From contig SIAL01000033.1 of NCBI GenBank assembly GCA_009691815.1, positions 1-14,959 on the forward strand: a DNA stretch of 14,959 nucleotides. The letters run 5' to 3'. Of this stretch, positions 5,449-14,120 are shown one piece after another. The position numbers were made by a program, and so were the translations under genes. The first letter of the stretch is position 1; each line of letters starts with the position of its first letter. Source of the DNA: Gemmataceae bacterium. GTDB lineage: Bacteria; Planctomycetota; Planctomycetia; Gemmatales; Gemmataceae. Below the pieces are notes generated by a model. It was not told the origin of the DNA and ran no database searches. It saw nothing but the letters and a program-made list of their open reading frames with translations.

Positions 5449-8073
5449 CTAATCGCCCTCTTCCTCATCAGACCGAGGGGCATTACGATCCCCTGCCTGA
5501 ATCCGTTTCACTTGGCGTTTGTAATACGGTTTTTGAGGGTTCAATTCGACCGCTTTTTTGATGGAAACCGTTGCTGCGGCAGACTTTCCCGCTTGAAATT
5601 GGGCCTCGGCAAGAGTGTCCCAATAGCCCGCCTTTTCCGCCTCCAATTGAGTGGCCTTGGTGGCATGGACGACTGCTTCGTCGAGGTCTTTTTGGCAACA
5701 GGCCATCAGCCATCCCGCACTATTTCTTAACCAAGCACTTTCGGGGTACGATTTGATGAGTGCCCGGTGGCGATCTCGACTCTTGATGTACAAGGGCTCC
5801 TCCAGCGCCTTAATGGCGGCAGAGGTTGCCTTTTCATGAATCGCTATGGGGAGGTCCACATCATAGGGAAGGTATTGGCTGATAAGGGCCACTTCGCGCT
5901 TGGCCATTTCAAAATTGTTTTTGGCCAAAGCTGCATTCAACCTGTGGCGGTGATAGGCGACGGGAGAAGCAAGGTAGGCTCCCACGGAAACGAAATAGAC
6001 GGCAGGGTCGGCTGCCCGCAGCAGGGATTGAAGCTGTGCGGCCGCCGCTTGATCAAATTGGTTTCGTTGAGAGTGCAACTTGGCGAGGTGGCGAAAGATT
6101 CGGCCACTTTCAAAGGACCCCGGTAATGTTGCCTGGAGTAGCACCGAGGTCCAATGCAGCGATTGGCTTGGGTTTTCCCCCACTTCCATTTCGGCCATGT
6201 GTTCCAACAGACTTCGAGAATCCCCGGCCCCCACCAACATTGCCGCCTCAACACATCGCTTGGATTCAACCGCTTTCCCGGCAAGGAAATGGGCGCGAGC
6301 CAAAAGGAGCCAACCCCGTGGGCTTCCCGGGTTAGCCTCCAAAAAGGGGGGAAGGAAAGCTAGGGCCTTATCAACCTGGGCTGATTCCAAAAGACCAGCG
6401 GAATAATCCAACGCCAATTCCGGGTTGAGATGGGGTGGGGCAAGCAATTCCAACTGGGTGGTGTTCTGTTTATAATGACCGGCAAGCCGTGCCAGTTGTT
6501 GAATCACTTTTGCCATCCGGATAGGGGGCTGTCCCGGTTGGGGGATCCGGGTAAACGCCTCCCTCAATTGGGCGATTTTCGCTGTGGCCTCCTCCGGTTT
6601 GGCTTTTCCAAGCAATAAGGCGAGCCAGGCCTTTTGATTCTCTTTCCCTTTGGTATCGGCAATGAGCAGCGCGGATAGGCGGCAAAGTTCGCCCATTTTT
6701 TCAAATTCGTTAGCTGTTGCTTTGGCGACGATTTTCGCCCGTAAATCCTCTACTTTTAATGGCTCTAACCAAACGAGGGCGCTCTCCAAAGCAAAATCGG
6801 TTAACCCCTGCGACAAGGCTGCATCCAAAAAACTTTCAATCAGAGGCATCGACTCGGTGGGGGCAATCTTTTCTCGCAAAGAGGAAAGTGTTTCGATGGC
6901 TTGCTTTTTTTGTCCCAATAATGCCTGAATTTTGCCGGCTTGAATCAATAGGTCGAGGGGCGGTTTTTCTCCCTCTTTCCCTTTCGCCAACTGAAAGGCT
7001 TCTTCCAGTTCCATTCGGGCTGTTAGAACCTGAAAATAGCTTTGACCGGGCGGAAATTCCTTGAGCTTTTGAATGGCTTTTTCGGGTCGATCACAGAGGA
7101 ATAATATTTTGAAATTGCCGGGGAGTTTTTCCGGCCCATTTGTCGCCGTGGAGTCCTTGTGATTGGCGTATTTCTCATACCATTTTTCCCATTCCATGGC
7201 ATTTCCCTGCAAATGTTCGAACATACAAGCCATGGCAAGAAACTCGGAATCGCCTTCTTCTAATGGGCTGTTTTTTAGGACTCTAAACGCATTCGACCAA
7301 AGGCCCGATTCCACCAAAAATCCCATCTTCAAGGCGTCCCGGTTTTTTATCAATTCGGCCTTTTTGCCCGCTTCGGCAAAATTCCCTTGGGTGCGAAGGC
7401 CAAACGCGGCCACCAACGGTTTTTCACTGGTAGGAGCGAAAAGGGGTGCTTGCTTGGAAAGGGAATCCCACACAAGGAGGTATTTGTAAACCTCTTCGGG
7501 CAGAATCTCTTCATGAGTACCGGCGAAGGCTTCTAGAAAACGGCGGACCTCCGCTTTGGATTCTCGGATCCAAAGCGTTCCCAAAAGAGTAGGTAACTCC
7601 TTGGCCATGGATTCCAAAAGTTGCCTGGACTCATCATTGTTTCGAGAGAGCCTTACTAGGCGTTCCAAACTCTTGAGGCCTAGATCTCCGCCATTGGCCA
7701 GTTTTTTGATTTCAGTTCTTCTGCCATCCTCGGTGGATTGCCGCCGTAGTTCCATCATCGAGGTTCGAAGAGCGGGTGGAGTATCGTGAAGGATGCCAAA
7801 ACGAAAACTTTCCAAAATCTCGTTGGCGCGGTGGCGAACTTCAGGATCCGGATGAAACTTGGCTTTTTCCAGGTGGGAAATGGCCTTCTCGCCAAGTTTT
7901 CCCAAAGAAAGGGTGGCTGCTTCCCGGACAGAAAAATCGGGGGCCCCTAACTTTTCAATTAAGGATTCCGGGGCATCTTGAAAGGTTTGAACCCAAGGAA
8001 CAAAAGGGCCCATAACCAAGACAAAAGCAATTAATGTGAAAAAATGTTTTTTGGGGGCTGTTGGATATTTCAT
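5449..8073 (-). CDS. Exported HEAT- and TPR-repeat protein
   Basis: The 874-aa product begins with a basic stretch (MKYPTAPKKH) and a hydrophobic core (FFTLIAFVLVMGPFVPWV), a signal peptide or anchor. Residues 33-95 form HEAT-like helices (SLIEKLGAPDFSVREAATLSLGKLG with HPDPEVRHRA). From about 230 to the end the chain is helical and TPR-like, with the clearest units at 585-615 (PRGWLLLARAHFLAGKAVES) and 780-855 (AWLRNSAGW, AGYWDTLAEAQFQAGKSAAA). The tail is acidic (DEEEGD). Such solenoids bind other proteins, and no catalytic motif is visible. ATG at 8073 was chosen because it directly begins the signal sequence; the region before it has only a G-rich stretch as a possible ribosome site. The gene is divergent from the ceramidase-like gene and 165 bp upstream of the YCF48 gene, likely its partner. 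Confidence 0.85.
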   Translation of the reverse strand: MKYPTAPKKHFFTLIAFVLVMGPFVPWVQTFQDAPESLIEKLGAPDFSVREAATLSLGKLGEKAISHLEKAKFHPDPEVRHRANEILESFRFGILHDTPPALRTSMMELRRQSTEDGRRTEIKKLANGGDLGLKSLERLVRLSRNNDESRQLLESMAKELPTLLGTLWIRESKAEVRRFLEAFAGTHEEILPEEVYKYLLVWDSLSKQAPLFAPTSEKPLVAAFGLRTQGNFAEAGKKAELIKNRDALKMGFLVESGLWSNAFRVLKNSPLEEGDSEFLAMACMFEHLQGNAMEWEKWYEKYANHKDSTATNGPEKLPGNFKILFLCDRPEKAIQKLKEFPPGQSYFQVLTARMELEEAFQLAKGKEGEKPPLDLLIQAGKIQALLGQKKQAIETLSSLREKIAPTESMPLIESFLDAALSQGLTDFALESALVWLEPLKVEDLRAKIVAKATANEFEKMGELCRLSALLIADTKGKENQKAWLALLLGKAKPEEATAKIAQLREAFTRIPQPGQPPIRMAKVIQQLARLAGHYKQNTTQLELLAPPHLNPELALDYSAGLLESAQVDKALAFLPPFLEANPGSPRGWLLLARAHFLAGKAVESKRCVEAAMLVGAGDSRSLLEHMAEMEVGENPSQSLHWTSVLLQATLPGSFESGRIFRHLAKLHSQRNQFDQAAAAQLQSLLRAADPAVYFVSVGAYLASPVAYHRHRLNAALAKNNFEMAKREVALISQYLPYDVDLPIAIHEKATSAAIKALEEPLYIKSRDRHRALIKSYPESAWLRNSAGWLMACCQKDLDEAVVHATKATQLEAEKAGYWDTLAEAQFQAGKSAAATVSIKKAVELNPQKPYYKRQVKRIQAGDRNAPRSDEEEGD

Positions 8074-8176
8074 GCAAAACCCCCGGAGGTCATTCTGGGT
8101 GGAAATGGCTGGGCAATTGATGCCCTACCCTCCATGATAACGATATCCCTATCACCTTTGCCAAAGGAACCTCATT
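8074..8176. promoter_or_regulatory. Divergent promoter region with inverted repeats
   Basis: These 103 bases separate two divergent genes and must hold both promoters if each is independently transcribed. GGGCA-ATTGA-TGCCC at 8111-8125 is a clean 5-bp inverted repeat, and TGATA and TATCA flank the GATATC segment before the ceramidase start. No strong -35/-10 pair is evident, so exact promoter positions are not given. Confidence 0.35.
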
Positions 8177-9601
8177 ATGCGTTCGTTTTTCACAATTTTG
8201 TTGGTACTTGGGGGAACGGGTTTTATTGGGACAGGGAGACTGCCCCAGATTCAGGGCCAAGCCCCGGTTTCCGTTATCCATGCAGGTTTTGCCCAAATGG
8301 ACATCACCCCGGATACCGCGGCGGCCAAAGTGTATATCGCCGGCTTCGGAAGCAATCGGGTTGCGACCGGTGTTCACGACCCCCTTTTTGCCAGAGCAAT
8401 TGTTTTGGAACAACCGGGGGGCAAAAAAATCGGCATTGTTTCCGTGGATCTCGTCGGGTTTTTTCATGACTTCACCCTTGAAACCCGCAAATTGGTGCCC
8501 GAATTGGATTATCTGGTGATCTGTTCCACCCACAACCACAACGGCCCGGATACGCTAGGATTATGGGGCCCCGGGTTTGGCCGTTCGGGAGTGGATAAAG
8601 CCTATGTAAGGTCGATTCAAAAGCGGATTCCCAATCTCATCAAGGAAGCCATGGGCAACAAGGTTCCTTGCAAACTGGTGGCGGCCAAAGCCTCCGCCCC
8701 GGAATTGCTTCGGGACGGCAGGCTGCCCGATATCAAACACGATGATTTGGTCGTCCTCCGGTTTGATGATGCCAAGTCAGGTAAACCGCACGGATTCCTC
8801 CTCCAATGGAACAATCATCCCGAAACGGTAGATTCCGATGGCACATTGATCACCGCAGATTTTCCGACCCCAGCCTTGGAAACCATCTCAAAAAGCCTTG
8901 GATGCAAAGGGATCTATCTCACGGGTACGGTAGGGGGGTTGATGACCACGATTGGGGTCAAAGTGAAGGACAAATCCGGCAAGGAATTGCCCCTTAAAAC
9001 CTTTGAAACCATGAATCGCTTGGGGGAACTCTTGGGTGAAAAAGCCTTGGTCGCCCTGAAAGAGGCCCAAAATGTCCCGTTTTCCCAATTGGAGTACAAG
9101 TCAAAAATCGTCCACTTTCCCGTGGAAAACCGGGGCTACCAAGCTTTTTTCAAACTGGGCGTTTTCAATCGCAAGGCTTTCGTGGAAACCACCAAAGGGC
9201 AGTTTGAGTCAATTCAACCTTCCGATGCTGGCGATCGAAAGTTTTGGATGCAATCCGAGGTGGGCTGGATTGGTTTGGGGGATGCCGAATTTTTCCTTGT
9301 TCCTGGGGAAATCTATCCCGAACTTGTGCTAGGAAAATTTCAAGATCCGGTCGAACCCGGGGCGGACTTCCCCGATGCCCCACTTGAGAAATCGCTGTTT
9401 TCGATGAGTAAAGCAAAATGGAAAATGACCGTTGGTTTGGCCAATGACGAGGTGGGGTACATTATTCCCAAGAGACAATGGGATGAAAAGGCTCCGTTTT
9501 GCTACGGTCGGGAAAAAAGTCAATACGGTGAAATCAACAGTTTGGGAAATGAAACGGCCCCGCGTTTAAGCGAGGCCTTTCAGGAGCTTTTCGCCAAATA
9601 A
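8177..9601 (+). CDS. Neutral/alkaline ceramidase-like hydrolase, exported
   Basis: The 474-aa product has a signal peptide (MRSFFTILLVLGGTGFIGTG) followed by the family opening HAGFAQMDITPD. Neutral ceramidases cut the amide bond of ceramide using a zinc site. The matching elements here are CSTHNHNGPDT (H119, H121), WNNHPE (H214), VPGEIYPEL (E378) and NDEVGYIIP (Y428), which occupy the positions of the zinc ligands and oxyanion residues. GNETAPRL near the end is also typical. At 474 residues it is shorter than classical ceramidases (about 650-780) and lacks the C-terminal immunoglobulin-like domain, as in many planctomycete homologues, so its real substrate may not be ceramide. AAAGGA lies eight bases before ATG 8177. 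It converges on the lipoprotein gene with 7 bp between. Confidence 0.88.
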   Translation: MRSFFTILLVLGGTGFIGTGRLPQIQGQAPVSVIHAGFAQMDITPDTAAAKVYIAGFGSNRVATGVHDPLFARAIVLEQPGGKKIGIVSVDLVGFFHDFTLETRKLVPELDYLVICSTHNHNGPDTLGLWGPGFGRSGVDKAYVRSIQKRIPNLIKEAMGNKVPCKLVAAKASAPELLRDGRLPDIKHDDLVVLRFDDAKSGKPHGFLLQWNNHPETVDSDGTLITADFPTPALETISKSLGCKGIYLTGTVGGLMTTIGVKVKDKSGKELPLKTFETMNRLGELLGEKALVALKEAQNVPFSQLEYKSKIVHFPVENRGYQAFFKLGVFNRKAFVETTKGQFESIQPSDAGDRKFWMQSEVGWIGLGDAEFFLVPGEIYPELVLGKFQDPVEPGADFPDAPLEKSLFSMSKAKWKMTVGLANDEVGYIIPKRQWDEKAPFCYGREKSQYGEINSLGNETAPRLSEAFQELFAK

Positions 9602-9608
9602 ACCGCTA

Positions 9609-10016
9609 TCAATCAATGGTTGGTGACAGCTTGGTTGGGCTTGCCGGAATGGGCTGGGCGTGGGGAACTGTGCGAGAAGGGTTGGGCGCACCGGTGTTGG
9701 GGGCTATCGGGCTAATGGCACCACCTGTCCCAGGGGCACAGGGCAAAGCGAACCCGGGCAAAATTGTCCCGGTGTTACACGAGGGGGACCCCATCAGGCT
9801 TGGCCCTTCCATGTACATAGAAGCATATCCCGGATCCTGTTGCGGAACGCAGGCCGTGTTTGGCTTGGGTTCTTCGTGATCCTTTTTGCCAAAAAGGCGG
9901 GCGAAAAACCCGGGGTTGTGATTCCCCGAATGAAGGGTTTGTCGATTGCCTTGGCATCCCGTGGCTAGGGGAAGTCCCACTAACAGAAACGATGCCAGTA
10001 TTCGCCGTGTAGTCAT
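9609..10016 (-). CDS. Small proline-rich lipoprotein of unknown function
   Basis: The 135-aa product starts MTTRRILASFLLVGLPLATG followed by C21, a textbook lipobox (LATG-C) for lipid attachment after signal peptidase II cleavage. After that come a short basic segment (NPGFFARLFGKKDHEEPKP) and a Pro/Gly/Ala/Ser-rich, low-complexity tail (PCAPGTGGAISPIAPNTGAP). No enzyme motif is seen. AGGAG lies nine bases upstream of ATG 10016, supporting the start. Short lipoproteins with an FFARLF-type segment are, from memory, common in Gemmatales. It has its own leader behind the terminator of the upstream protease gene, so it is probably transcribed alone. Its stop lies 7 bp from the end of the convergent ceramidase-like gene. 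Confidence 0.75.
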   Translation of the reverse strand: MTTRRILASFLLVGLPLATGCQGNRQTLHSGNHNPGFFARLFGKKDHEEPKPNTACVPQQDPGYASMYMEGPSLMGSPSCNTGTILPGFALPCAPGTGGAISPIAPNTGAPNPSRTVPHAQPIPASPTKLSPTID

Positions 10017-10108
10017 AGCCTTTTTCTCCTATAGCTTGATGCCATTGCTCCCTATTTTTCACCTCCCATGATCGCTTCCCTGAGAAAATAAATCAAAAGC
10101 AAATGGGC

Positions 10109-10143
10109 AAAAAAAAAGACCGGGAGGACTTTCCCTCCCGATC
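10109..10143 (-). terminator. Rho-independent terminator of the caspase-like/S41 protease gene
   Basis: On the minus strand, CGGGAGG and CCTCCCG (10121-10127 with 10134-10140) form a 7-bp GC-rich stem with a 6-base loop, extended by two outer pairs across a mismatch. Nine consecutive T residues follow (plus-strand A at 10109-10117). The stem starts about 34 bases after the protease stop codon. Confidence 0.88.
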
Positions 10144-10176
10144 TATTGGCATTAAAGGAATTCCAGGTGTTACCGG

Positions 10177-12777
10177 TTAATCTTCCATAGTTTCACTTTT
10201 GGCCCCGGGAATTCCGGCGATTTTAATTTGACTTTTCAAATACTTAAGGGCCGCTTCGAGTTGTTTGTCCTCAAACTTCGGTTTTTCCTTGGCGCTGGCT
10301 GGTTTTACCTTGGGTTGAATGATTTCCGTATCCCGCAAATGTTCCTGAAGGTCTTCCCGTTCCTTGCGGGTTAAGGCCAAGGCCTCGTTAGGAACCACGC
10401 CCCAGTCCTCCTCCTCTTTTCCCTTGGTGCTCGATTTGTTCAAATTCTTGCCATTGGGTCGCCAAAAAGTGGCGGTGGTCAACTTGATCTCGCCTTCCCC
10501 AAACGGTTGAATGTTTTGAACCGAGCCCTTGCCATAACTGCGTTCACCAAAGACATACGCCCTACCATGGTCCTGGAGAGCCGCCGCGACAATCTCAGAG
10601 CCCGAGGCGCTGCCACCATTCACCAAGATGGCAATTGGGAAATCCGTCACACTGTTGGGTGTGCGCCCGGTGATTACGGTAGAGTCCTTGAGGCGTGGCC
10701 TAATGGTTACGATCAGGCCATCGTCGATAAAGTAATCCGAAATGGCAACGGCGGCATCCAACAGGCCCCCTGGGTTAAACCGCATATCGAAGACCAGGCC
10801 ATTTAGCCTTTTCTTTCGGAGTTCCTCAACCGATTTGATCAGGTCCCGCGCGGAGAACCTGGCGAAATTGGACAGGCGCAGGTAAGCGATTTTTGTTTTG
10901 GGGTCGATGAAAAAATCCCAGTCGTCATTGGCATCGCGTTTAAAGCCAAAAACGCTTTCCACTTCGACTTGTCCGCGTAAGAGAGAGATCTCACGAGGCT
11001 TGGCCTCTCCTTCTCGCTGAATAAAGATGGTTACCTTGGTGCCCTTTTTGCCCAAGATCTTTTTGACCGCATCTTGAGTACTCATGCCAATCGTTGAGAT
11101 TTCTTCGGGGGTCTCCAGAACATTGCCTTCGTTGTCCACAGGGCGAACGATTTTGGTAATCAGGTCGCCGGCCTGGACGCCCGCCTTATAAGCTGGGCTC
11201 CCTTTTATGGGGGTCACAACAAGGAGCATATCGGTGGCACTATCCTTGCGGATTTGAACACCAATGCCAGTAAAGTTCCCCTGAACTTCTTTGTCAAAAG
11301 CGGCCTTGGTTTCGGCATCGATATAGTTGGTGTAGGGGTCTAGGTTGGACATCATCCTTTGCAAGGTGATGTCAATATCCTTGTGTTTCTCCAAATCTTC
11401 CCTTTTCCCCAAGGCTACTCTGGCTTCCACCAAAAGCTGGATAAGTTTTTCTTCATTCGCCGCACTCAGATCTTTGAGTTTTTCTTCGATCTTGGCGGGC
11501 ACCGTCTCCTCGATTCGTTTGTACAAACCATTAATGGCCCACTTTACCATGTCGGGTTGTTTGATCGCCTTTACATAATTGTCCCGAATGATTCGGGTGG
11601 CTTTGATCACTTGCTGCGCAAAATCACCCGCGTCGGCTTCGGTGAGTTTTGTGCTTTCGATGATCTCACTTCGTGTGTTCTCAAAACCGGCCAAGTCCAC
11701 TTTGCCGTCGATCAACGCCTGATAATCTTTGCGGAGGCTTCGTTGTGCTTCGAGTTTTGGCATCCGCGCCAACAGGCGATTGCCCTCGGTTTTGAACTTA
11801 TCAACTGCTTGGTTACTGGCGACTAGTTTTGCAAAAGCCTCAATTCGGGCGTTGGATTTGGCCATTCCGGGTGGATTGTTGGTTAGGACATAATGGCTAG
11901 CCAATCCTCCCAAAACAATTGGCATCTGTTCCTTTTCGATCTTTGTTTTGCCATCTTTACGACAGATCTCGGGTAGGGTTTTGACAAGGTATTCGCTTAA
12001 CTCATCGACGGTTACCAGTCCGTCAGGCTCGTAGCCATCCTTGTCCGCATTGCCATCGAGGCCATCGGCAATCACCTTGCCGAACACACCATGGCCTTCA
12101 AGGTCAAAAGACGGGCTAAGGCCAATGTTTGCCAAATAAACCACATGGCCATTGGCGGGTCCATGTTCATCGGTTCCATCATCCCCCAAAAATTCCTTGT
12201 AGGGATTTTGACCAAGGGTCGCTTCCGCGACACCACGGCCCATGGCGGTAAATCCATTGAAGTTCACATCAACAAATGAGACAAATCGATCCGACTTGCA
12301 GGTTTTAAGAATGTCCCCAATATCCGCGGAAGAAATCGCTCCTTCATTTCGACCCGCAAAGGTAGTGTCGGTGGCAAAATAGCCCCGACGATCTCCGGTG
12401 TCACCCAAGGGACCACCCGAGCCAATCATCACCAAATAGACCCTATCTGTTGGACCAGCTGCCTTGGCAAGCCAATTCAGCTCTTTCAGGATGTTCGCCT
12501 TGCTCGCTTCGATTGCTCCCGGAAACTTGTTGGCATTGCTCAACACAACCCGCAAATCCTCCTTGGCAACACCAAGGTGGCCGGGATCGGAAAGGACTTT
12601 GGCAATGGCAAGGACATCCTTTTCGGCATTGGGGCGAGCCTTAATTTGGCCATCTTTATAGGCACCCACGCCGATTAGAAGGCCATACGCTTTGCCCTTG
12701 GCCGCATTTTCCTGCGCCTGAAGGGATCCGGCCATTGCCAAGATTCCCACCATCAAAAAGCCAAACATACGATTCAT
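10177..12777 (-). CDS. Exported fusion of an inactive caspase-like domain with a PDZ/S41 C-terminal processing protease
   Basis: The 866-aa product has a signal peptide (MNRMFGFLMVGILAMAGSLQAQ). Residues 28-300 follow the caspase/metacaspase fold (YGLLIGVGAY, ANILKELNWL, DRVYLVMIG, VVYLAN, EGHGVFGKVIADGL). Both catalytic positions are lost: SGHG is replaced by GSGG at 119-122, and D-A-C-H-S-G by DVNFNG at 170-175. Residues about 390-500 are helical and close with the S41 LDPYTNYID signature. Residues 500-600 are PDZ (FTGIGVQI). Residues 625-800 are the S41 core, with NGGSASGSE (S725) and ERSYGKGSVQ (K750), 25 residues apart as in E. coli Prc, so the protease should be active. ATG 12777 is chosen because AAGGA lies eight bases upstream and it begins the signal peptide; the GTG at 12819 lies inside a hairpin. 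It probably cleaves C-termini of envelope proteins. Confidence 0.9.
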   Translation of the reverse strand: MNRMFGFLMVGILAMAGSLQAQENAAKGKAYGLLIGVGAYKDGQIKARPNAEKDVLAIAKVLSDPGHLGVAKEDLRVVLSNANKFPGAIEASKANILKELNWLAKAAGPTDRVYLVMIGSGGPLGDTGDRRGYFATDTTFAGRNEGAISSADIGDILKTCKSDRFVSFVDVNFNGFTAMGRGVAEATLGQNPYKEFLGDDGTDEHGPANGHVVYLANIGLSPSFDLEGHGVFGKVIADGLDGNADKDGYEPDGLVTVDELSEYLVKTLPEICRKDGKTKIEKEQMPIVLGGLASHYVLTNNPPGMAKSNARIEAFAKLVASNQAVDKFKTEGNRLLARMPKLEAQRSLRKDYQALIDGKVDLAGFENTRSEIIESTKLTEADAGDFAQQVIKATRIIRDNYVKAIKQPDMVKWAINGLYKRIEETVPAKIEEKLKDLSAANEEKLIQLLVEARVALGKREDLEKHKDIDITLQRMMSNLDPYTNYIDAETKAAFDKEVQGNFTGIGVQIRKDSATDMLLVVTPIKGSPAYKAGVQAGDLITKIVRPVDNEGNVLETPEEISTIGMSTQDAVKKILGKKGTKVTIFIQREGEAKPREISLLRGQVEVESVFGFKRDANDDWDFFIDPKTKIAYLRLSNFARFSARDLIKSVEELRKKRLNGLVFDMRFNPGGLLDAAVAISDYFIDDGLIVTIRPRLKDSTVITGRTPNSVTDFPIAILVNGGSASGSEIVAAALQDHGRAYVFGERSYGKGSVQNIQPFGEGEIKLTTATFWRPNGKNLNKSSTKGKEEEDWGVVPNEALALTRKEREDLQEHLRDTEIIQPKVKPASAKEKPKFEDKQLEAALKYLKSQIKIAGIPGAKSETMED

Positions 12778-12806
12778 TTGCAAAGTCCTTTGCTGAAGGG
12801 AGCAAT

Positions 12807-12821
12807 GGGTGCCAAGCACCC
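12807..12821 (-). promoter_or_regulatory. Leader hairpin of the caspase-like/S41 gene
   Basis: GGGTGC-CAA-GCACCC is a perfect 6-bp stem with a 3-base loop, 30 bases upstream of the chosen ATG at 12777. On the minus strand, TTGCCT and TAACAA about 45 bases further up are 17 bases apart and could be a weak promoter. If so, the hairpin would lie in the 5' leader, where it could act as an operator or RNA structure. Confidence 0.3.
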
Positions 12822-12998
12822 CAATTTTCTTGGCGAAAATGTATTCCTAACCCATTGTTATCCTGAAGGTGCCATTGAGGCAACGGAAGATCAGGGGAAG
12901 TTTACCGACCCCTCTGGCCCCAGCTTGCGCAGACTTCCCAAAGCAGCAATAATAGGGCGACCACCTGCCCTTGGGGTTGGTCTTTGGTTTTTTTCTAA

Positions 12999-14120
12999 TT
13001 AACTTGGGGCCAATTGAGCTATCTCCAAAAGGATATCCGCACCCTTCTCCAAGGTCGCTTGGTTGGCCGCATAACTTACCCGAAAATGGGTGTCTTTTTC
13101 GCCAAAAACATTTCCAGGTATGACGAGAAGCTCTCGACGAATGGCCTCGGCCACAAAAGTCGTACCCGTCCAACCCATGGGAACAGGAAGAAAAAGGTAA
13201 AAGGCCCCCTCGGGTTTTTTATGCGGGAAAGCGACCTGGAGGCGATCGGACAGGTAATCCCTTTTGGCCTGATAATTGCAAATCAGTGGGCTTATATCAC
13301 ATTCCAAAGCGACTGGAATCGCATGTTGGGCGGGCGTTGGCGTGCATACATAAATGAACTGTTGCAGCTTGATCATCTGTTGGATCACATCCTTAGGCCC
13401 ATGGGCAAACCCCACTCGCCAACCCGTGAACCCATAACTTTTCCCAAGGCCCGAAACCACCAATGTGTCCGGGTTATAGCGAACCGGAGAAACAAACTCC
13501 GTTTCATAGGTGAATGAGGAATAGATTTCATCACTGATGAGGAGTATTCCCCCTTCGTGGGCCATTTTGGCAAGCGATTCCACCTGCTCCTTGGGATAGA
13601 CCCGACCGGAAGGGTTTCCGGAATTGTTAAGTAAAATGGCCTTTGTTTTCGAGGTGATTGCTTTCCTAATCCGGTCATTGGGAAGGTCGAATTCAGGATA
13701 GGTGTCCACGACCACCGGGGTCCCGCCCGGCAGTCGAATCATATTGGGGTATAGGGCAAACCAAGGTTCGAAAATAATCACCTCGTCGCCGGGGTTGATT
13801 GTGGCCAAAAGGGCTAGGACCAAACCGCCGCTGGTTCCCGAGGTAAGGATGAGTTCCCGATCATTCAAATGTTGAATGCCTTCTCGTATCTTTAGCGCGT
13901 CCCTTGCGGCATCAATGCCTTGCGTGACTGTGTAACCGTTGAAGTGGTTTTGGATGGCATCCACGGCCTTTTGGCGAATCTTTTCAGGAACCTGAAAGTC
14001 AGGCTGACCGATACTGAGGTTAATCGGATTCTTAAGGTTTTTGGCTAGGTCAAAGACTTTTCGGATGCCGCTGGGATCTAAGTACGAAAGGCGGTCGGCA
14101 TTCCAATTCGGAGGATTCAT
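12999..14120 (-). CDS. Class I/II pyridoxal-phosphate aminotransferase
   Basis: The 373-aa product has the full fold-type I aminotransferase layout: NLSIGQPDF near 34-42, the cofactor-binding loop TSGTSGG at 93-99, NNSGNPSG (N169), SDEIYSSF (D197, Y200) and SGLGKSYGFTGWRVG, where K227 forms the Schiff base and R235 holds the phosphate. The substrate carboxylate arginine is R347 (HFRVSY). It transfers amino groups between an amino acid and a 2-oxo acid in the cytoplasm. The pattern is that of aspartate/aromatic-type enzymes, but the donor cannot be fixed from sequence. The length is normal to slightly short. ATG 14120 shares one base with the TAA of the upstream membrane-protein gene (TAATG), implying coupled translation; CTCC-rich sequence around the overlap leaves no strong ribosome site of its own. 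No terminator was found downstream. Confidence 0.92.
   Translation of the reverse strand: MNPPNWNADRLSYLDPSGIRKVFDLAKNLKNPINLSIGQPDFQVPEKIRQKAVDAIQNHFNGYTVTQGIDAARDALKIREGIQHLNDRELILTSGTSGGLVLALLATINPGDEVIIFEPWFALYPNMIRLPGGTPVVVDTYPEFDLPNDRIRKAITSKTKAILLNNSGNPSGRVYPKEQVESLAKMAHEGGILLISDEIYSSFTYETEFVSPVRYNPDTLVVSGLGKSYGFTGWRVGFAHGPKDVIQQMIKLQQFIYVCTPTPAQHAIPVALECDISPLICNYQAKRDYLSDRLQVAFPHKKPEGAFYLFLPVPMGWTGTTFVAEAIRRELLVIPGNVFGEKDTHFRVSYAANQATLEKGADILLEIAQLAPS

Noticed and set aside
12778..12819. Upstream GTG start for the caspase-like/S41 gene
   Set aside because: GTG 12819 lies in a hairpin and would put a polar stretch before the signal peptide; ATG 12777 has AAGGA at proper spacing.
12959..12994. 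Hairpin followed by a T-run on the plus strand
   Set aside because: The stem is bulged and oriented for plus-strand transcription, but no plus-strand gene ends nearby; on the minus strand no T-run follows it.
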